DNA of 64,000 nucleotides, from positions 1,641,269 through 1,705,268 of the forward strand of contig CM044965.1 in NCBI GenBank assembly GCA_024516035.1, read 5' to 3'. The DNA comes from Bactericera cockerelli (Eukaryota > Arthropoda > Insecta > Hemiptera > Triozidae). Of the stretch, positions 11,901 through 26,900 are shown in pieces. The translations under genes and the position numbers were made by a program. Each line of letters starts with the position of its first letter. The stretch's first letter is position 1. The notes under the pieces are model-generated. The model did no database searches. It saw nothing but the letters and a program-made list of their open reading frames with translations, and had not been told where the DNA came from.

Positions 11901-14900
11901 TGAGACCCAGAACTACTGAAAATGAAATTTTCAACTTACGCAGTCCGAGGACAGAATTTTCACCAGCGCCTCCTTGGGTAGATTCAGGAACGTGTTGGTC
12001 CTCACGCATTCTACCGCGTTCTCCCCTATGTATGCTGTGCACTTCTCCACGAATGATTTGGCTCCTTTGCCTGAGGGATGAAGAATAGTAGAAAACTAAC
12101 AATTATAATTAAAGCCTTCCGCCGTGGCGTACATAGATTTCCGTCAAGTGATAACAGATTTACAGCGTAAAGTGATCGCAGATTTACAGCGTCAAGTTAA
12201 TATCACAGATTTACAGCGTTAAGTTAATATCACAGATTTACAGCGTCAAGTTAATATCACAGATTTACAGCTTCAAATGGTCACAAATTTAGAACGTCAA
12301 GTGATCACAGATTTACAGCGTCAAGTCATCACAGAATTACTGTGTAAAGTGATCACAGTTTTACAGCATCAACGTGTGTTACATAGGTTAGTGGCTATTC
12401 CCGGCCTCCCTTAGTGTGTGAGGTTAATTTGAGTAGTGGCTGTGTTGTCTGAGTAGCTCATAGCTGTGTTGTAAAACACCATTTAACAAGCAAATGGTGT
12501 GAAAATCCCGTCGTGACATGAACATGTTGTTGAAAGCGACGTTAAACCAAAAAAAGAAGGGTGACGTTAAACCAAAATAATAGGATAAGGAAAAATTTTC
12601 CTACTTTATTTAATAAAAGAAGTATTCAGAAGTTAGAAACGCTTTCGGGCCATTGAAGAATCAGGAGGTTTTTGAAATACGAACTCGGAGGTTTTTCAAA
12701 ACGAATCAGTATGGCAACGCTGCAATATTGAATTTTACGAAATTTCAAATTTATGTTTTTTGGCTTGGTGAATTTTTACCGGAGTCAAGTTACCTCACAT
12801 TTTAGTGTGTGAAGTTGGCAGTCAAAACAGTCGTTTTATGACGTCATCAAAAACGACCTTATGCAGAATGAGTAGTATAATATCCCACTGCAGCTTTAAG
12901 GGAATTAAATATACCAAATAGATTGATGTACTTGTTAGAACAATGTTTTTCCCCTCTAAATTTAAATAAATAGTTTAAATTCCCGCAACTTTAAAGTTCC
13001 GTTTGTAATGATTAAGTTCATTAGGTAAGTACTGTAAGTAGATAATAGGTGTACATTCCTCTTGTTACATCACTTATCGGCATTATGTGAAGCACTTCCT
13101 CAGTAGAAAATGGTGGAAATCATGTTTGTGTGTGTGTGTGTGTGTTTGACAAAATTTTCACTGTTTTTATCCTTCGCAAATTAGAACAATGAAAAGGATC
13201 TCAAAAGAAAAAAGGAAGTTTATATTCTTATAAATGTTTTTAACGGTACTATTTTGTGATTATCTTTAATTAAACCTTTCAAGAGAATGTAATTTACATT
13301 TACCTACCAACGGCCAAAGCCTGAAGGCTTTCGTGGTAGGCCTAGACGCAACGCGGCTAGTTTCCAATACTGTTTTCACTGTTTTTATCCTTCGCAAATT
13401 AGAACAATAAAAAGGATCTCAATAGAAAAAAGGAAGTTTATATTCTTATAAATGTTTTTAACGGTACTATTTTGTGATTTATCTTTAATTCAACCTTTTG
13501 AGAGAATGTAATTTACATTTACCTACCAACGGCCAAAGCCTGAAGGATTTCGTGGCAGGCCTAGACGCAACGCGGCTAGTTTCCCAACTGAAGCACCCTG
13601 CTTCAGTTCTTGACCAAAGTTTGTTATCTACTTTCAAAAAAATATGCTATTTGGGAGGCATTAATAATAGCAATATTTCTCAAAAAATATATACATAATT
13701 ATAATATATGAAAACATAAAATGTACATTTTTAAAAGAAAAAGAAAAAAAAATTAATGATCATTTTCTGATAACAGCTATACCGTTAACGAGCTTTAACC
13801 GAGAAAAAGTCAAAATAACATATTGCCCCTTTGACCAGTTATGCAACAATGTGTTTCACATCAACCCTAAAGACTAATATTGCCTTCAGGAAGCGTCAGT
13901 TTGAATTTCAAAAAATAACTTCTAAAGACACAAAATGGCGATTTATATACGCATAGAATATACTTGCTGATAATTCTAAAAAAATCGAAATTTTAGCAAA
14001 TCTAACTATTGAACGGCTTATCCGATTTGGACAAACTAAACTGTTTTTGAAATTCCATATTAAATTCAATATATTTGTTTATGACATAATTTCTGCCGGT
14101 TCAACAGAAGTGTCACTTTTTTTTATATAAACACATTTAACACATGATTTAAGCAGTCGTGTGGCAGTTCTGGCAAAACTGTAAATTTTAAGAAAGTAAA
14201 TCATGGGGCGAGTTTTTCGTGTAATGAGAAAATAAATGAGTTTTCAACCGGTCATTTTGAAAATCTTGTCGCTTTAGTATCCGGCCCCACGTTTTTCGCT
14301 ATTTTCGGGGGCCGCTTGAATTAACTTTCTTTTACACATGTTTTGATCTAAAAATACTCTGATCTAGATGGCTGCAAGAGCCGCTTCCTTAAATTAGTTA
14401 ATGATACAAAAGTTAGAGATCAACAGAAAAAGAACAGGGGTCTACTCAGATCATTTTCATTTATTAATATCTTGAACTTTTTTTTAACCCGGGCTCAATT
14501 TACACCAAATTTCAAGTCTGTAGCTCTTACCGTTCTCGAGATATCGTGTTTACACACATAAATTCTTACAGATAGACGGACGCACGAACCTGTGGCCGAA
14601 AACAACTTTTTGGTATCCTGAGGATATGATTAGTCCAGAAATGTGAAAAAACTGGGTAGGTCTAGTTTTCGACGAATAGGTACAGTACTTTCTTTATTAC
14701 TTTCCTTATGTAGTCACCGTTGCCGAGTGAGTTAACGCGCTAGGCATTGCACGCATATGGTTCGATCCCCAGCGGGACAGGAATTTTTCTGCTCTGTCCA
14801 CGCATACCTCGTGAGGAAAAATGAGTAGTTACTTGTATGAGTAACGACCAGTGGCGGCATTACCAGAGTAAAAAGAAATGAATGTAATAAAATTCGAAAA

Positions 14901-17900
14901 GTGAAGGAGGCTGCTCTTTGTATTGCATTACTACAAATAAAATCATACATACTTTCCTTATTAAACATAGGATAAGGAAAGTAAAAAATCAATACAGGGT
15001 GTATTGTGTGATGTAATTCCACTACTGATTACTATACTGTGATTGTGGTCCTTGTTTTAGCTTGCCCATCCCGTATAGTATGGCTCCTCTCTGATGGACG
15101 AGAAGTGGTGCAGTTTGCAATTGCAAACTGTCCTTAAGGTATTCCTTACAAACTGTAACCAAATTTTTAATACAATTCTTTCGTCGGCGGGACTTTACGC
15201 ATGGTAAGCGAGTATCTTACCACTGAGCTATTCGTGCGCTTTAAAATGTTGTTCGGTTAAAACTATATTTAATTCGTTAGTGCTACTAAATAGATAAATT
15301 TGTTTCTTTTGTGTTATTATATCACAATAAATTATAAGATTGCAACATAATATACCACCACCGGGTCCACCGGTCGCTGCTCACACCAATACCTGTTATC
15401 ACTTTCCCTCACGAAGTATGAGTGGATCCCGTAACATCCACAATACAGAACCAAACAAATCTGACTCCACTGGGATTTGAACCCAGGTCACCGTGTGTCC
15501 AAATCTAGCGCGCTACTCAATCTGCCACGGTGACTATGATGTTAAAGATATTAAAAAATCTGGTATAATAATAATTCCGTGTCCGTAAGATAGGTATTGA
15601 TACCTAAATCACTGTGGTGAGAGGATTATATGGACGTCCAGATCCAATGTCTAGGCTCCTTTCATGTCCATTGATTCTATTTGGCTTTAACGTCCTGACT
15701 TGAGGTAGACAGGACGGGGGTTTTACCCTCCATTCGCTGGGAATAGTACCAGCTACCCACATTAACCTCACCCAGCCTGGGTAGGGCCGGAATTGGCAGC
15801 CTCACATGGTTAGAGGGAACAGAATTTTCTGTGCGAAAAGTCTGCTCCAACCGGGAATCGAACTCAGGATCTCTGGACTACGGGCAGTAGTCACAACCGT
15901 TACGCCACGGAGGCAGGAAAAAAAATCTGGTGTAAACATCACACGACTTTCCTTATCCTATTAGGAATAAGAACAGGACTAAAAGGCATTGGTGACTCAA
16001 AGGTAACAGTTGGCTAAAAATAAATGTCCAATTTTATTGGTAATCAACACCTCAAAATCATTGGATTTGATATGTCACAACCTCCACCTACGATAAATAA
16101 TAAAAAACACTGCCAATTATGGACACAATGCTTCCTCGTGATTGTTTCACATTGTAAACACGTGCCAATTTTGAGATTTTATACAAAATTACTTGTATCT
16201 CCAAAACGACTGAACCGATTTTCTTCAAATTTGTTTTATATGGTAGAATATCGTTTTTTCTATATTCTAGATTCCACAAAAAATTCTGTGCCGGCAAGTC
16301 GTGGTCCTTATTTTTTTACTTTTTTGTCCAAAATTTCGGATTTTCTTAAATATCAGAGTCAAATTATAATTAATTTAAAAATAAATATAAATAACCTATG
16401 TAAAACAATAATATGCATATTCTTACAAAACTTCATCGAAATCGGGTGTACCGTTCACGAGATATAAGCGTTTAAGTAAAAAGTTAGTGGTCAGGCGCAT
16501 GGTCTCTTTCACCCAGAACCACTGGTATGAATTCGATGAATTTAAAATGGAACCATCTACAGAATGTCTCCTAGATGTGTGCAAAATTTCATCAAAAACT
16601 GTCGAGTAGTTTTCGAGATTTGCGCGTTACAAGGAATCGTTTTAACAGACCGACAGACAGACGGACCGACACAAAACCAAATTTGCTCAGGAGGTTATAA
16701 AACGCCCAGAAATATAAAAAAAAATTGAAATCGGAGCAAAAAAATATTTTCTTTTACAAAAACGAACACAATACTTCCGATTTCTAATATTAGAAATTTC
16801 TCGGAAGTAAAAGTTGGTCTAATGAGGACCCTCGAAAATACCGGTAAATTAGGGCCGGATTCCAAAAAGTTCAAGATATCAAAAAAAATGATCTGAGTAA
16901 ACCCCTATTGTTATTTTAACAAATTCAAAGAAACGGCCCTTCCGGCCGATTATTGCGGCCGCAGAATGCAGCCGATTTCAACCAAAAGTTTCGTGGTTCG
17001 TGTGGTATATATGATCTACTTTCATACCATTTCAAGTATCTAGCTCTTACCGTTCTCGAGATATCTTGTTCACAGACGGACAGACAGACGCACGGACCAA
17101 TGGCCGAAAATCACTTTTTTGGTATTCTGATTTTTTTTTTATTTATATAATGGCTTAAGAAGTCTCAAGATTCACCAGCTTTATTTATTTATTTTTAAAA
17201 TTACAATATTATTAAAAAATATCAAATGATACCGAATAACTAGCTTAATTAGGGTATGTTACCTATTCATGGACTTTAAAAAAATAACATATTCACTTCA
17301 CAGGAACCAAAATCATTTAAATTTTATTCATTGAATTATTTCAAGAAAGTTTATATAACATCACAAAGATATTTTTTATGTATATAACAAATATACAGGA
17401 TGTACAATTATATACATAAAGTCTCACTTTCACTCAGGCCTGAAATTCTTAAAAATTAATTGAAAAATCAACAAAAAAATCCGAGTGTAATATTATTATA
17501 ATAGCTCAATATCACAACTAGAAGAAGTAGAAAAAGAAGAAGAAAAAAATCTTCAACGCTCCACCGTTGGTAGAAATCAGGTAAAAGTTGGTATGGTGGA
17601 GAATATCAAATAATGTCGGAAATTGATATTCAAAGTTTGTTCCATTTTTTTAAACATCTCTTGTCGTTTCGGTGATTTGGCTAATCAATCGAAACTTTAT
17701 GAACACACTGTATAAAAAGGCTTACAAGTTTTTGAATTTTTGATATGGCCTGGTTGAGACTTTATGTACATCTTGTATTTTGGATGATTTGTGGACACAA
17801 GTTTAAAGCAATGGTCTAACTAACGTATCAAATTTGTTTAACTGATGTATTTGGTACATGAGTTAAACTATTCAATGTTATCATAATATATTAACACCAC

Positions 17901-20900
17901 TACTACATATTTATAGTATTATTATAAAATAAAATACTAATAAATAAATAAATAAAAAAACTAGGGGATCTCCCCAATATAAGGAACTGATTACATAAAA
18001 TTCAACAAAACAAACATATAACAGGGAAAATAGAAATACTGTATGATAACATGTAGATGCAATACCAAATACCAATACCCCCCTCATAGGGGGAGGCCCA
18101 TGCTCCATAGGGGTGACAGAGGGCTATATTATTATAAAAACAGGAGATTATTATTATTAAATTATTTATTAACAGGACATTTATGTACAAACGAATAAGT
18201 TGTATCTATCCAGTTGAAAAATCTATCCTCCCTTTAACCTCTGTAAACATCATGGACCTTTCCACTCTACTCCAGTCCACAACAGTTTTTGACTAAGAAA
18301 GAGGGAAAATGGAAGAAATACAATGTAATACAACATTTTTTATTAACATTTTTACCTTAAGCAGTTGCCAAAGGATATTTCCTTAGCTTCTGCGAATGGG
18401 GTTGGACCCCGTAAATTCGTAAAAATAAAAAAAAAGTATAAAAAAAAAATACAAATTTGAGAACAAAGTTAAAAAAAAAGAGTCAAACACATAATTTCTT
18501 GGAAGTAAAAAAAAAAAAAAAAACAACAAAGTTTCATCATATATGTACAGCTACTGAATTATAGGAGAATGGAAGTTTGTCAATGCACAAGCACATGCAA
18601 CAATGTCCATCAATCCTATCAATTTGTTGTCAATAGATGAATGAGGTGACAGTAAATAAAAGTGCCAAAGTCTTCCTATCACTCTTTCAACATGGATCTT
18701 AAGGGCTGCAATTTGTTTAGTGAGACATGCATCACCTGATAAAAGAGCACCTGCACTTTCAACACTTGGGGGTCTCACTAGCATAGATCCCTTTTGAGTT
18801 ATGTCTTTTACTACATGTTTAAAACCCCTGTCAGTCATTTCCTGAATAACAGGCTCTAGTTTCTCTAGAAATCTGGATTCACGTAGAATTTCTGCAACAG
18901 ATGCCCTACCTCCATAGCCAGGAGAAACATAGCAGCAAGTACCATCTGGAGTGCATCATATTAAATATTTAATTGTATTGCATTTTTTGTAATCTGAATA
19001 AGTCAAAGCTTGATTTACATTGTCACTTGGCTTTTGTATTTTTATTTCGAAACAATCTATTATTACAAAAACTTTAGAAAACCGTGACCTAAAGGAATGG
19101 GTTGATTTAAAAAAAAAAATTGGGTTTTGGTTGGCCAGAGAATAAATTTGTTGAAAAAAAAGCCAATTTTGGTACAGTTATTCGAAACAAAGTCCCAATA
19201 TAGGCAGGGGATAAATTAAAGTCTAAACCCAGAACACGGTATGGTTCATTCCAGCAATTTTTTTTTTCAAACAAATGAATATATCCTGCTCTGATCATTG
19301 GCAGTGATTTTTTAAAGCATTTATTAAAAAATGTCCATTGTTAGGAAGTCCTAAGGAAAGCATAAGATTAGACTCTACTTTCCTCTTTGTATTTGGATAA
19401 TTAGTTCCTAAGGATTCAGTTGATGGACTGGATCCATCAGTAGACATGGGTTGAAAATCAGTCACAGAGACTACACTGATGAGCTTTCAATGTCTGTGTC
19501 AGTGAATATATCTTCTACTCTCAATTTTGTTTTAATGTCAGTGGTGTTTGTCAAAACATCTGCTGTAATACAAATAGCCATTATACCAGTTGTTACCATG
19601 TCTGGTTTTAAACAACAGTAAGTCTCTTTACTTCAATAATGTGGTTTCACTTGGATACCATTGTCAACATAAAATTGATGATGTGAAGTACAGGTTGATC
19701 AATATTAAAATCTATCTCCTCTCTTTCTGGTTCAATCTGTTCAGTTGCAACCTGCTCACTTTCTTGCAATGCTGATTGCACAAACTTCTCTTTTTTCCCA
19801 GGTAGTGGACAACTTGTTGGGTTTTCTTTGGACAATATTTTCCATCCGTCCTTGACAAGCAAACTTGTGTGGCACAACAACAGGCTTTAAGATCATTGGT
19901 GTTCTTGGCATCATTCTACACTTCATGCTGTTTTCTAAATAATTTTCCAACTGAAACAGATTAAAAATAAGAAGAATGTCAATAACAACAGGCAATGTTT
20001 TCATTTTTTTTTGAGAGTATAAATTGATCTACATCATCTTTACAAATTCAAGCTTATCTCAAGCTTATTATGCATTATGTAAAGTATATTAAAATTGTGA
20101 ATCCTATAAATTCCACAATTTTCAGTCCAAAGAATCATCAAAATACCGGAGTCAAGTTACCTCACATTTTAGTGTGTGAAGTTGGCAGTCAAAACAGTCG
20201 TTTTATGACGTCATCAAAAACGACCTTATGCAGAATGGGTAGTATAATATCCCACTGCAGCTTTAAGGGAATTAAATATACCAAATAGATTGATGTACTT
20301 GTTAGAACAATGTTTTTCCCCTCTAAATTTAAATAAATAGTTTAAATTCCCGCAACTTTAAAGTTCCGTTTGTAATGATTAAGGTCATTAGGTAAGTACT
20401 GTAAGTAGATAATAGGTGTACATTCCTCTTGTTACATCACTTATCGGCATTATGTGAAGCACTTCCTCAGTAGAAAATGGTGGAAATCATGTTTGTGTGT
20501 GTTGTGTGTGTGTTTTGAACAAATTTTCACTGTTTTTATCCTTCGCAAATTAGAACAATGAAAAGGATCTCAAAAGAAAAAAGGAAGTTTATATTCTTAT
20601 AAATGTTTTTAACGGTACTATTTTGTGATTATCTTTAATTAAACCTTTCAAGAGAATGTAATTTACATTTACCTACCAACGGCCAAAGCCTGAAGGCTTT
20701 CGTGGTAGGCCTAGACGCAACGCGGCTAGTTTCCAATACTGTTTTCACTGTTTTTATCCTTCGCAAATTAGAACAATAAAAAGGATCTCAATAGAAAAAA
20801 GGAAGTTTATATTCTTATAAATGTTTTTAACGGTACTATTTTGTGATTTATCTTTAATTCAACCTTTTGAGAGAATGTAATTTACATTTACCTACCAACG

Positions 20901-23900
20901 GCCAAAGCCTGAAGGATTTCGTGGCAGGCCTAGACGCAACGCGGCTAGTTTCCCAACTGAAGCACCCCGCTTCAGTTCTTGACCAAAGTTTGTTATCTAC
21001 TTTCAAAAAAATATGCTATTTGGGAGGCATTAATAATAGCAATATTTCTCAAAAAATATATACATAATTATAATATATGAAAACATAAAATGTACATTTT
21101 TAAAAGAAAAAGAAAAAAAAATTAATGATCATTTTCTGATAACAGCTATACCGTTAACGAGCTTTAACCGAGAAAAAGTCAAAATAACATATTGCCCCTT
21201 TGACCAGTTATGCAACAATGTGTTTCACATCAACCCTAAAGACTAATATTGCCTTCAGGAAGCGTCAGTTTGAATTTCAAAAAATAACTTCTAAAGACAC
21301 AAAATGGCGATTTATATACGCATAGAATATACTTGCTGATAATTCTAAAAAAATCGAAATTTTAGCAAACTAACTATTGAACGGCTTATCCGATTTGGAC
21401 AAACTAAACTGTTTTTGAAATTCCATATTAATACAATATATTTGTTTATGACATAATTTCTGCCGGTTCAACAGAAGTGTCACTTTTTTTTATATAAACA
21501 CATTTAACACATGATTTAAGCAGTCGTGTGGCAGTTCTGGCAAAACTGTAAATTTTAAGAAAGTAAATCATGGGGCGAGTTTTTCGTGTAATGAGAAAAT
21601 AAATGAGTTTTCAACCGGTCATTTTGAAAATCTTGTCGCTTTAGTATCCGGCCCCACGTTTTTCGCTATTTTCGGGGCCGCTTGAATTAACTTTCTTTTA
21701 CACATGTTTTGATCTAAAAATACTCTGATCTAGATGGCTGCAAGAGCCGCTTCCTTAAATTAGTTAATGATACAAAAGTTAGAGATCAACAGAAAAAAAA
21801 CAGGGGTCTACTCAGATCATTTTCATTTATTAATATCTTGAACTTTTTTTTAACCCGGGCTCAATTTACACCAAATTTCAAGTCTGTAGCTCTTACCGTT
21901 CTCGAGATATCGTGTTTACACACATAAATTCTTACAGATAGACGGACGCACGAACCTATGGCCGAAAACAACTTTTTGGTATCCTGAGGATATGATTAGT
22001 CCAGAAATGTGAAAAAACTGGGTAGGTCTAGTTTTCGACGAATAGGTACAGTACTTTCTTTATTACTTTCCTTATGTAGTCACCGTTGCCGAGTGAGTTA
22101 ACGCGCTAGGCATTGCACGCATATGGTTCGATCCCCAGCGGGACAGGAATTTTTCTGCTCTGTACTTGGATGTTCGGGGTCCACGCATACCTCGTGAGGA
22201 AAAATGAGTAGTTACTTGTATGAGTAACGACCAGTGGCGGCATTACCAGAGTAAAAAGAAATGAATGTAATAAAATTCGAAAAGTGAAGGAGGCTGCTCT
22301 TTGTATTGCATCACTACAAATAAAATCATACATACTTTCCTTATTAAACATAGGATAAGGAAAGTAAAAAATCAATACAGGGTGTATTGTGTGATGTAAT
22401 TCCACTACTGATTACTATACTGTGATTGTGGTCCTTGTTTTAGCTTGCCCATCCCGTGTAGTATGGCTCCTCTCTGATGGACGAGAAGTGGTGCAGTTTG
22501 CAATTGCAAACTGTCCTTAAGGTATTCCTTACAAACTGTAACCAAATTTTTAATACAATTCTTTCGTCGGCGGGACTTTACGCATGGTAAGCGAGTATCT
22601 TACCACTGAGCTATTCGTGCGCTTTAAAATGTTGTTCGGTTAAAACTATATTTAATTCGTTAGTGATACTAAATAGATAAATTTGTTTCTTTTGTGTTAT
22701 TATATCACAATAAATTATAAGATTGCAACATAATATACCACCACCGGGTCCACCGGTCGCTGCTCACACCAATACCTGTTATCACTTTCCCTCACGAAGT
22801 ATGAGTGGATCCCGTAACATCCACAATACAGAACCAAACAAATCTGACTCCACTGGGATTCGAACCCAGGTCACCGTGTGTCCAAATCTAGCGCGCTACT
22901 CAATCTGCCACGGTGACTATGATGTTAAAGATATTAAAAAATCTGGTATAATAATAATTCCGTGTCCGTAAGATAGGTATTGATACCTAAATCACTGTGG
23001 TGAGAGGATTATATGGACGTCCAGATCCAATGTCTAGGCTCCTTTCATGTCCATTGATTCTATTTGGCTTAAACGTCCTGACTTGAGGTAGACAGGACGG
23101 GGGTTTTACCTCCATTCGCTGGAATAGTACCAGCTACCCACATTAACCTCCCAGCCTGGGTAGGGCCGGAATTGCCAGCCTCACATGGAGGGTTAGAGGG
23201 AACAGAATTTTCTGTGCGAAAAGTCTGCTCCAACCGGGAATCGAACTCAGGATCTCTGGACTACGGGCAGTAGTCACAACCGTTACGCCACGGAGGCAGG
23301 AAAAAAAAATCTGGTGTAAACATCACACGACTTTCCTTATCCTATTAGGAATAAGAACAGGACTAAAAGGCATTGGTGACTCAAAGGTAACAGTTGGCTA
23401 AAAATAAATGTCCAATTTTATTGGTAATCAACACCTCAAAATCATTGGATTGATATGTCACAACCTCCACCTACGATAAATAATAAAAAACACTGCCAAT
23501 TATGGACACAATGCTTCCTCGTGATTGTTTCACATTGTAAACACGTGCCAATTTTGAGATTTTATACAAAATTACTTGTATCTCCAAAACGACTGAACCG
23601 ATTTTCTTCAAATTTGTTTTATATGGTAGAATATCGTTTTTTCTATATTCTAGATTCCACAAAAAATTCTGTGTCGGCAAGTCGTGGTCCTTATTTTTTT
23701 ACTTTTTTGTCCAAAATTTCGGATTTTCTTAAATATCAGAGTCAAATTATAATTAATTTAAAAATAAATATAAATAACCTATGTAAAACAATAATATGCA
23801 TATTCTTACAAAACTTCATCGAAATCGGGTGTACCGTTCACGAGATATAAGCGTTTAAGTAAAAAGTTAGTGGTCAGGCGCATGGTCTCTTTCACCCAGA

Positions 23901-26900
23901 ACCACTGGTATGAATTCGATGAATTTAAAATGGAACCATCTACAGAATGTCTCCTAGATGTGTGCAAAATTTCATCAAAAACCGTCGAGTAGTTTTCGAG
24001 ATTTGCGCGTTACAAGGAATCGTTTTAACAGACGACAGACAGACGGACCGACACAAAACCAAATTTGCTCAGGAGGTTATAAAACGTCCAGAAATATAAA
24101 AAAAAAATTGAAATCGGAGCAAAAAAATATTTTCTTTTACAAAAACGAACACAATACTTCCGATTTCTAATATTAGAAATTTCTCGGAAGTAAAAGTTGG
24201 TCTAATGAGGACCCTCGAAAATACCGGTAAATTAGGGCCGGATTCCAAAAAGTTCAAGATATCAAAAAAAATGATCTGAGTAAACCCCTATTGTTATTTT
24301 AACAAATTCAAAGAAACGGCCCTTCCGGCCGATTATTGCGGCCGCAGAATGCAGCCGATTTCAACCAAAAGTTTCGTGGTTCGTGTGGTATATATGATCT
24401 ACTTTCATACCATTTCAAGTATCTAGCTCTTACCGTTCTCGAGATATCTTGTTCACAGACGGACAGACAGACGCACGGACCAATGGCCGAAAATCACTTT
24501 TTTGGTATTCTGATTTTTTTTTTTTATATAATGGCTTAAGAAGTCTCAAGACTCACCAGCTTTATTTATTTATTTTTAAAATTACAATATTATTAAAAAA
24601 TATCAAATGATACCGAATAACTAGCTTAATTAGGGTATGTTACCTATTCATGGACTTTAAAAAAATAACAAATTCACTTCACAGGAACCAAAATCATTTA
24701 AATTTTATTCATTGAATTATTTCAAGAAAGTTTATATAACATCACAAAGATATTTTTTATGTATATAACAAATATACAGGATGTACAATTATATACATAA
24801 AGTCTCACTTTCACTCAGGCCTGAAATTCTTAAAAATTAATTGAAAAATCAACAAAAAAATCCGAGTGTAATATTATTATAATAGCTCAATATCACAACT
24901 AGAAGAAGTAGAAAAAGAAGAAGAAAAAAATCTTCAACGCTCCACCGTTGGTAGAAATCAGGTAAAAGTTGGTATGGTGGAGAATATCAAATAATGTCGG
25001 AAATTGATATTCAAAGTTTGTTCCATTTTTTTAAACATCTCTTGTCGTTTCGGTGATTTGGCTAATCAATCGAAACTTTATGAACACACTGTATAAAAAG
25101 GCTTACAAGTTTTTGAATTTTTGATATGGCCTGGTTGAGACTTTATGTACATCTTGTATTTTGGATGATTTGTGGACACAAGTTTAAAGCAATGGTCTAA
25201 CTAACGTATCAAATTTGTTTAACTGATGTATTTGGTACATGAGTTAAACTATTCAATGTTATCATAATATATTAACACCACTACTACATATTTATAGTAT
25301 TATTATAAAATAAAATACTAATAAATAAATAAATAAAAAACTAGGGATCTCCCCAATATAAGGAACTGATTACATAAAATTCAACAAAACAAACATATAA
25401 CAGGGAAAATAGAAATACTGTATGATAACATGTAGATGCAATACCAAATACCAATACCCCCCTCATAGGGGGAGGCCCATGCTCCATAGGGGTGACAGAG
25501 GGCTATATTATTATAAAAACAGGAGATTATTATTATTAAATTATTTATTAACAGGACATTTATGTACAAACGAATAAGTTGTATCTATCCAGTTGAAAAA
25601 TCTATCCTCCCTTTAACCTCTGTAAACATCATGGACCTTTCCACTCTACTCCAGTCCACAACAGTTTTTGACTAAAAAAGAGGGAAAATGGAAGAAATAC
25701 AATGTAATACAACATTTTTTATTAACATTTTTACCTTAAGCAGTTGCCAAAGGATATTTCCTTAGCTTCTGCGAATGGGGTTGGACCCCGTAAATTCGTA
25801 AAAATAAAAAAAAAGTATAAAAAAAAAATACAAATTTGAGAACAAAGTTAAAAAAAAAGAGTCAAACACATAATTTCTTGGAAGTAAAAAAAAAAAAAAA
25901 ACAACAAAGTTTCATCATATATGTACAGCTACTGAATTATAGGAGAATGGAAGTTTGTCAATGCACAAGCACATGCAACAATGTCCATCAATCCTATCAA
26001 TTTGTTGTCAATAGATGAATGAGGTGACAGTAAATAAAAGTGCCAAAGTCTTCCTATCACTCTTTCAACATGGATCTTAAGGGCTGCAATTTGTTTAGTG
26101 AGACATGCATCACCTGATAAAAGAGCACCTGCACTTTCAACACTTGGGGGTCTCACTAGCATAGCTCCCTTTTGAGTTATGTCTTTTACTACATGTTTAA
26201 AACCCCTGTCAGTCATTTCCTGAATAACAGGCTCTAGTTTCTCTAGAAATCTGGATTCACGTAGAATTTCTGCAACAGATGCCCTACCTCCATAGCCAGG
26301 AGAAACATAGCAGCAAGTACCATCTGGAGTGCATCATATTAAATATTTAATTGTATTGCATTTTTTGTAATCTGAATAAGTCAAAGCTTGATTTACATTG
26401 TCACTTGGCTTTTGTATTTTTATTTCGAAACAATCTATTATTACAAAAACTTTAGAAAACCGTGACCTAAAGGAATGGGTTGATTTAAAAAAAAAAATTG
26501 GGTTTTGGTTGGCCAGAGAATAAATTTGTTGAAAAAAAAGCCAATTTTGGTACAGTTATTCGAAACAAAGTCCCAATATAGGCAGGGGATAAATTAAAGT
26601 CTAAACCCAGAACACGGTATGGTTCATTCCAGCAATTTTTTTTTCAAACAAATGAATATATCCTGCTCTGATCATTGGCAGTGATTTTTTAAAGCATTTA
26701 TTAAAAAATGTCCATTGTTAGGAAGTCCTAAGGAAAGCATAAGATTAGACTCTACTTTCCTCTTTGTATTTGGATAATTAGTTCCTAAGGATTCAGTTGA
26801 TGGACTGGATCCATCAGTAGACATGGTTGAAAATCAGTCACAGAGACTACACTGATGAGCTTTCAATGTCTGTTCAGTGAATATATCTTCTACTCTCAAT

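Larger units (their letters stand above)
12778..20144. repeat. Tandem duplication, copy 1 (7.37 kb)
   Basis: The copy starts at the left terminal repeat (accggagtcaag) and ends tcatcaaaat, where the second copy begins with the same accggagtcaag. Differences from copy 2 are few: single bases, homopolymer length and small indels. One example is a gap of about 16 bases near 14798, where copy 2 has acttggatgttcggggt. The offset drifts only between about 7367 and 7383. Confidence 0.97.

Noticed and set aside
13498..13698. 66-residue open frame present in both duplication copies
   Set aside because: It is identical only because the DNA is duplicated. Its upstream sister unit breaks the frame and no family is seen.
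16024..16467. 147-residue open frame in the dispersed repeat
   Set aside because: The copy-2 frame is shortened by an indel and the diverged relative at 27.5 kb is not open. There is no recognisable domain.
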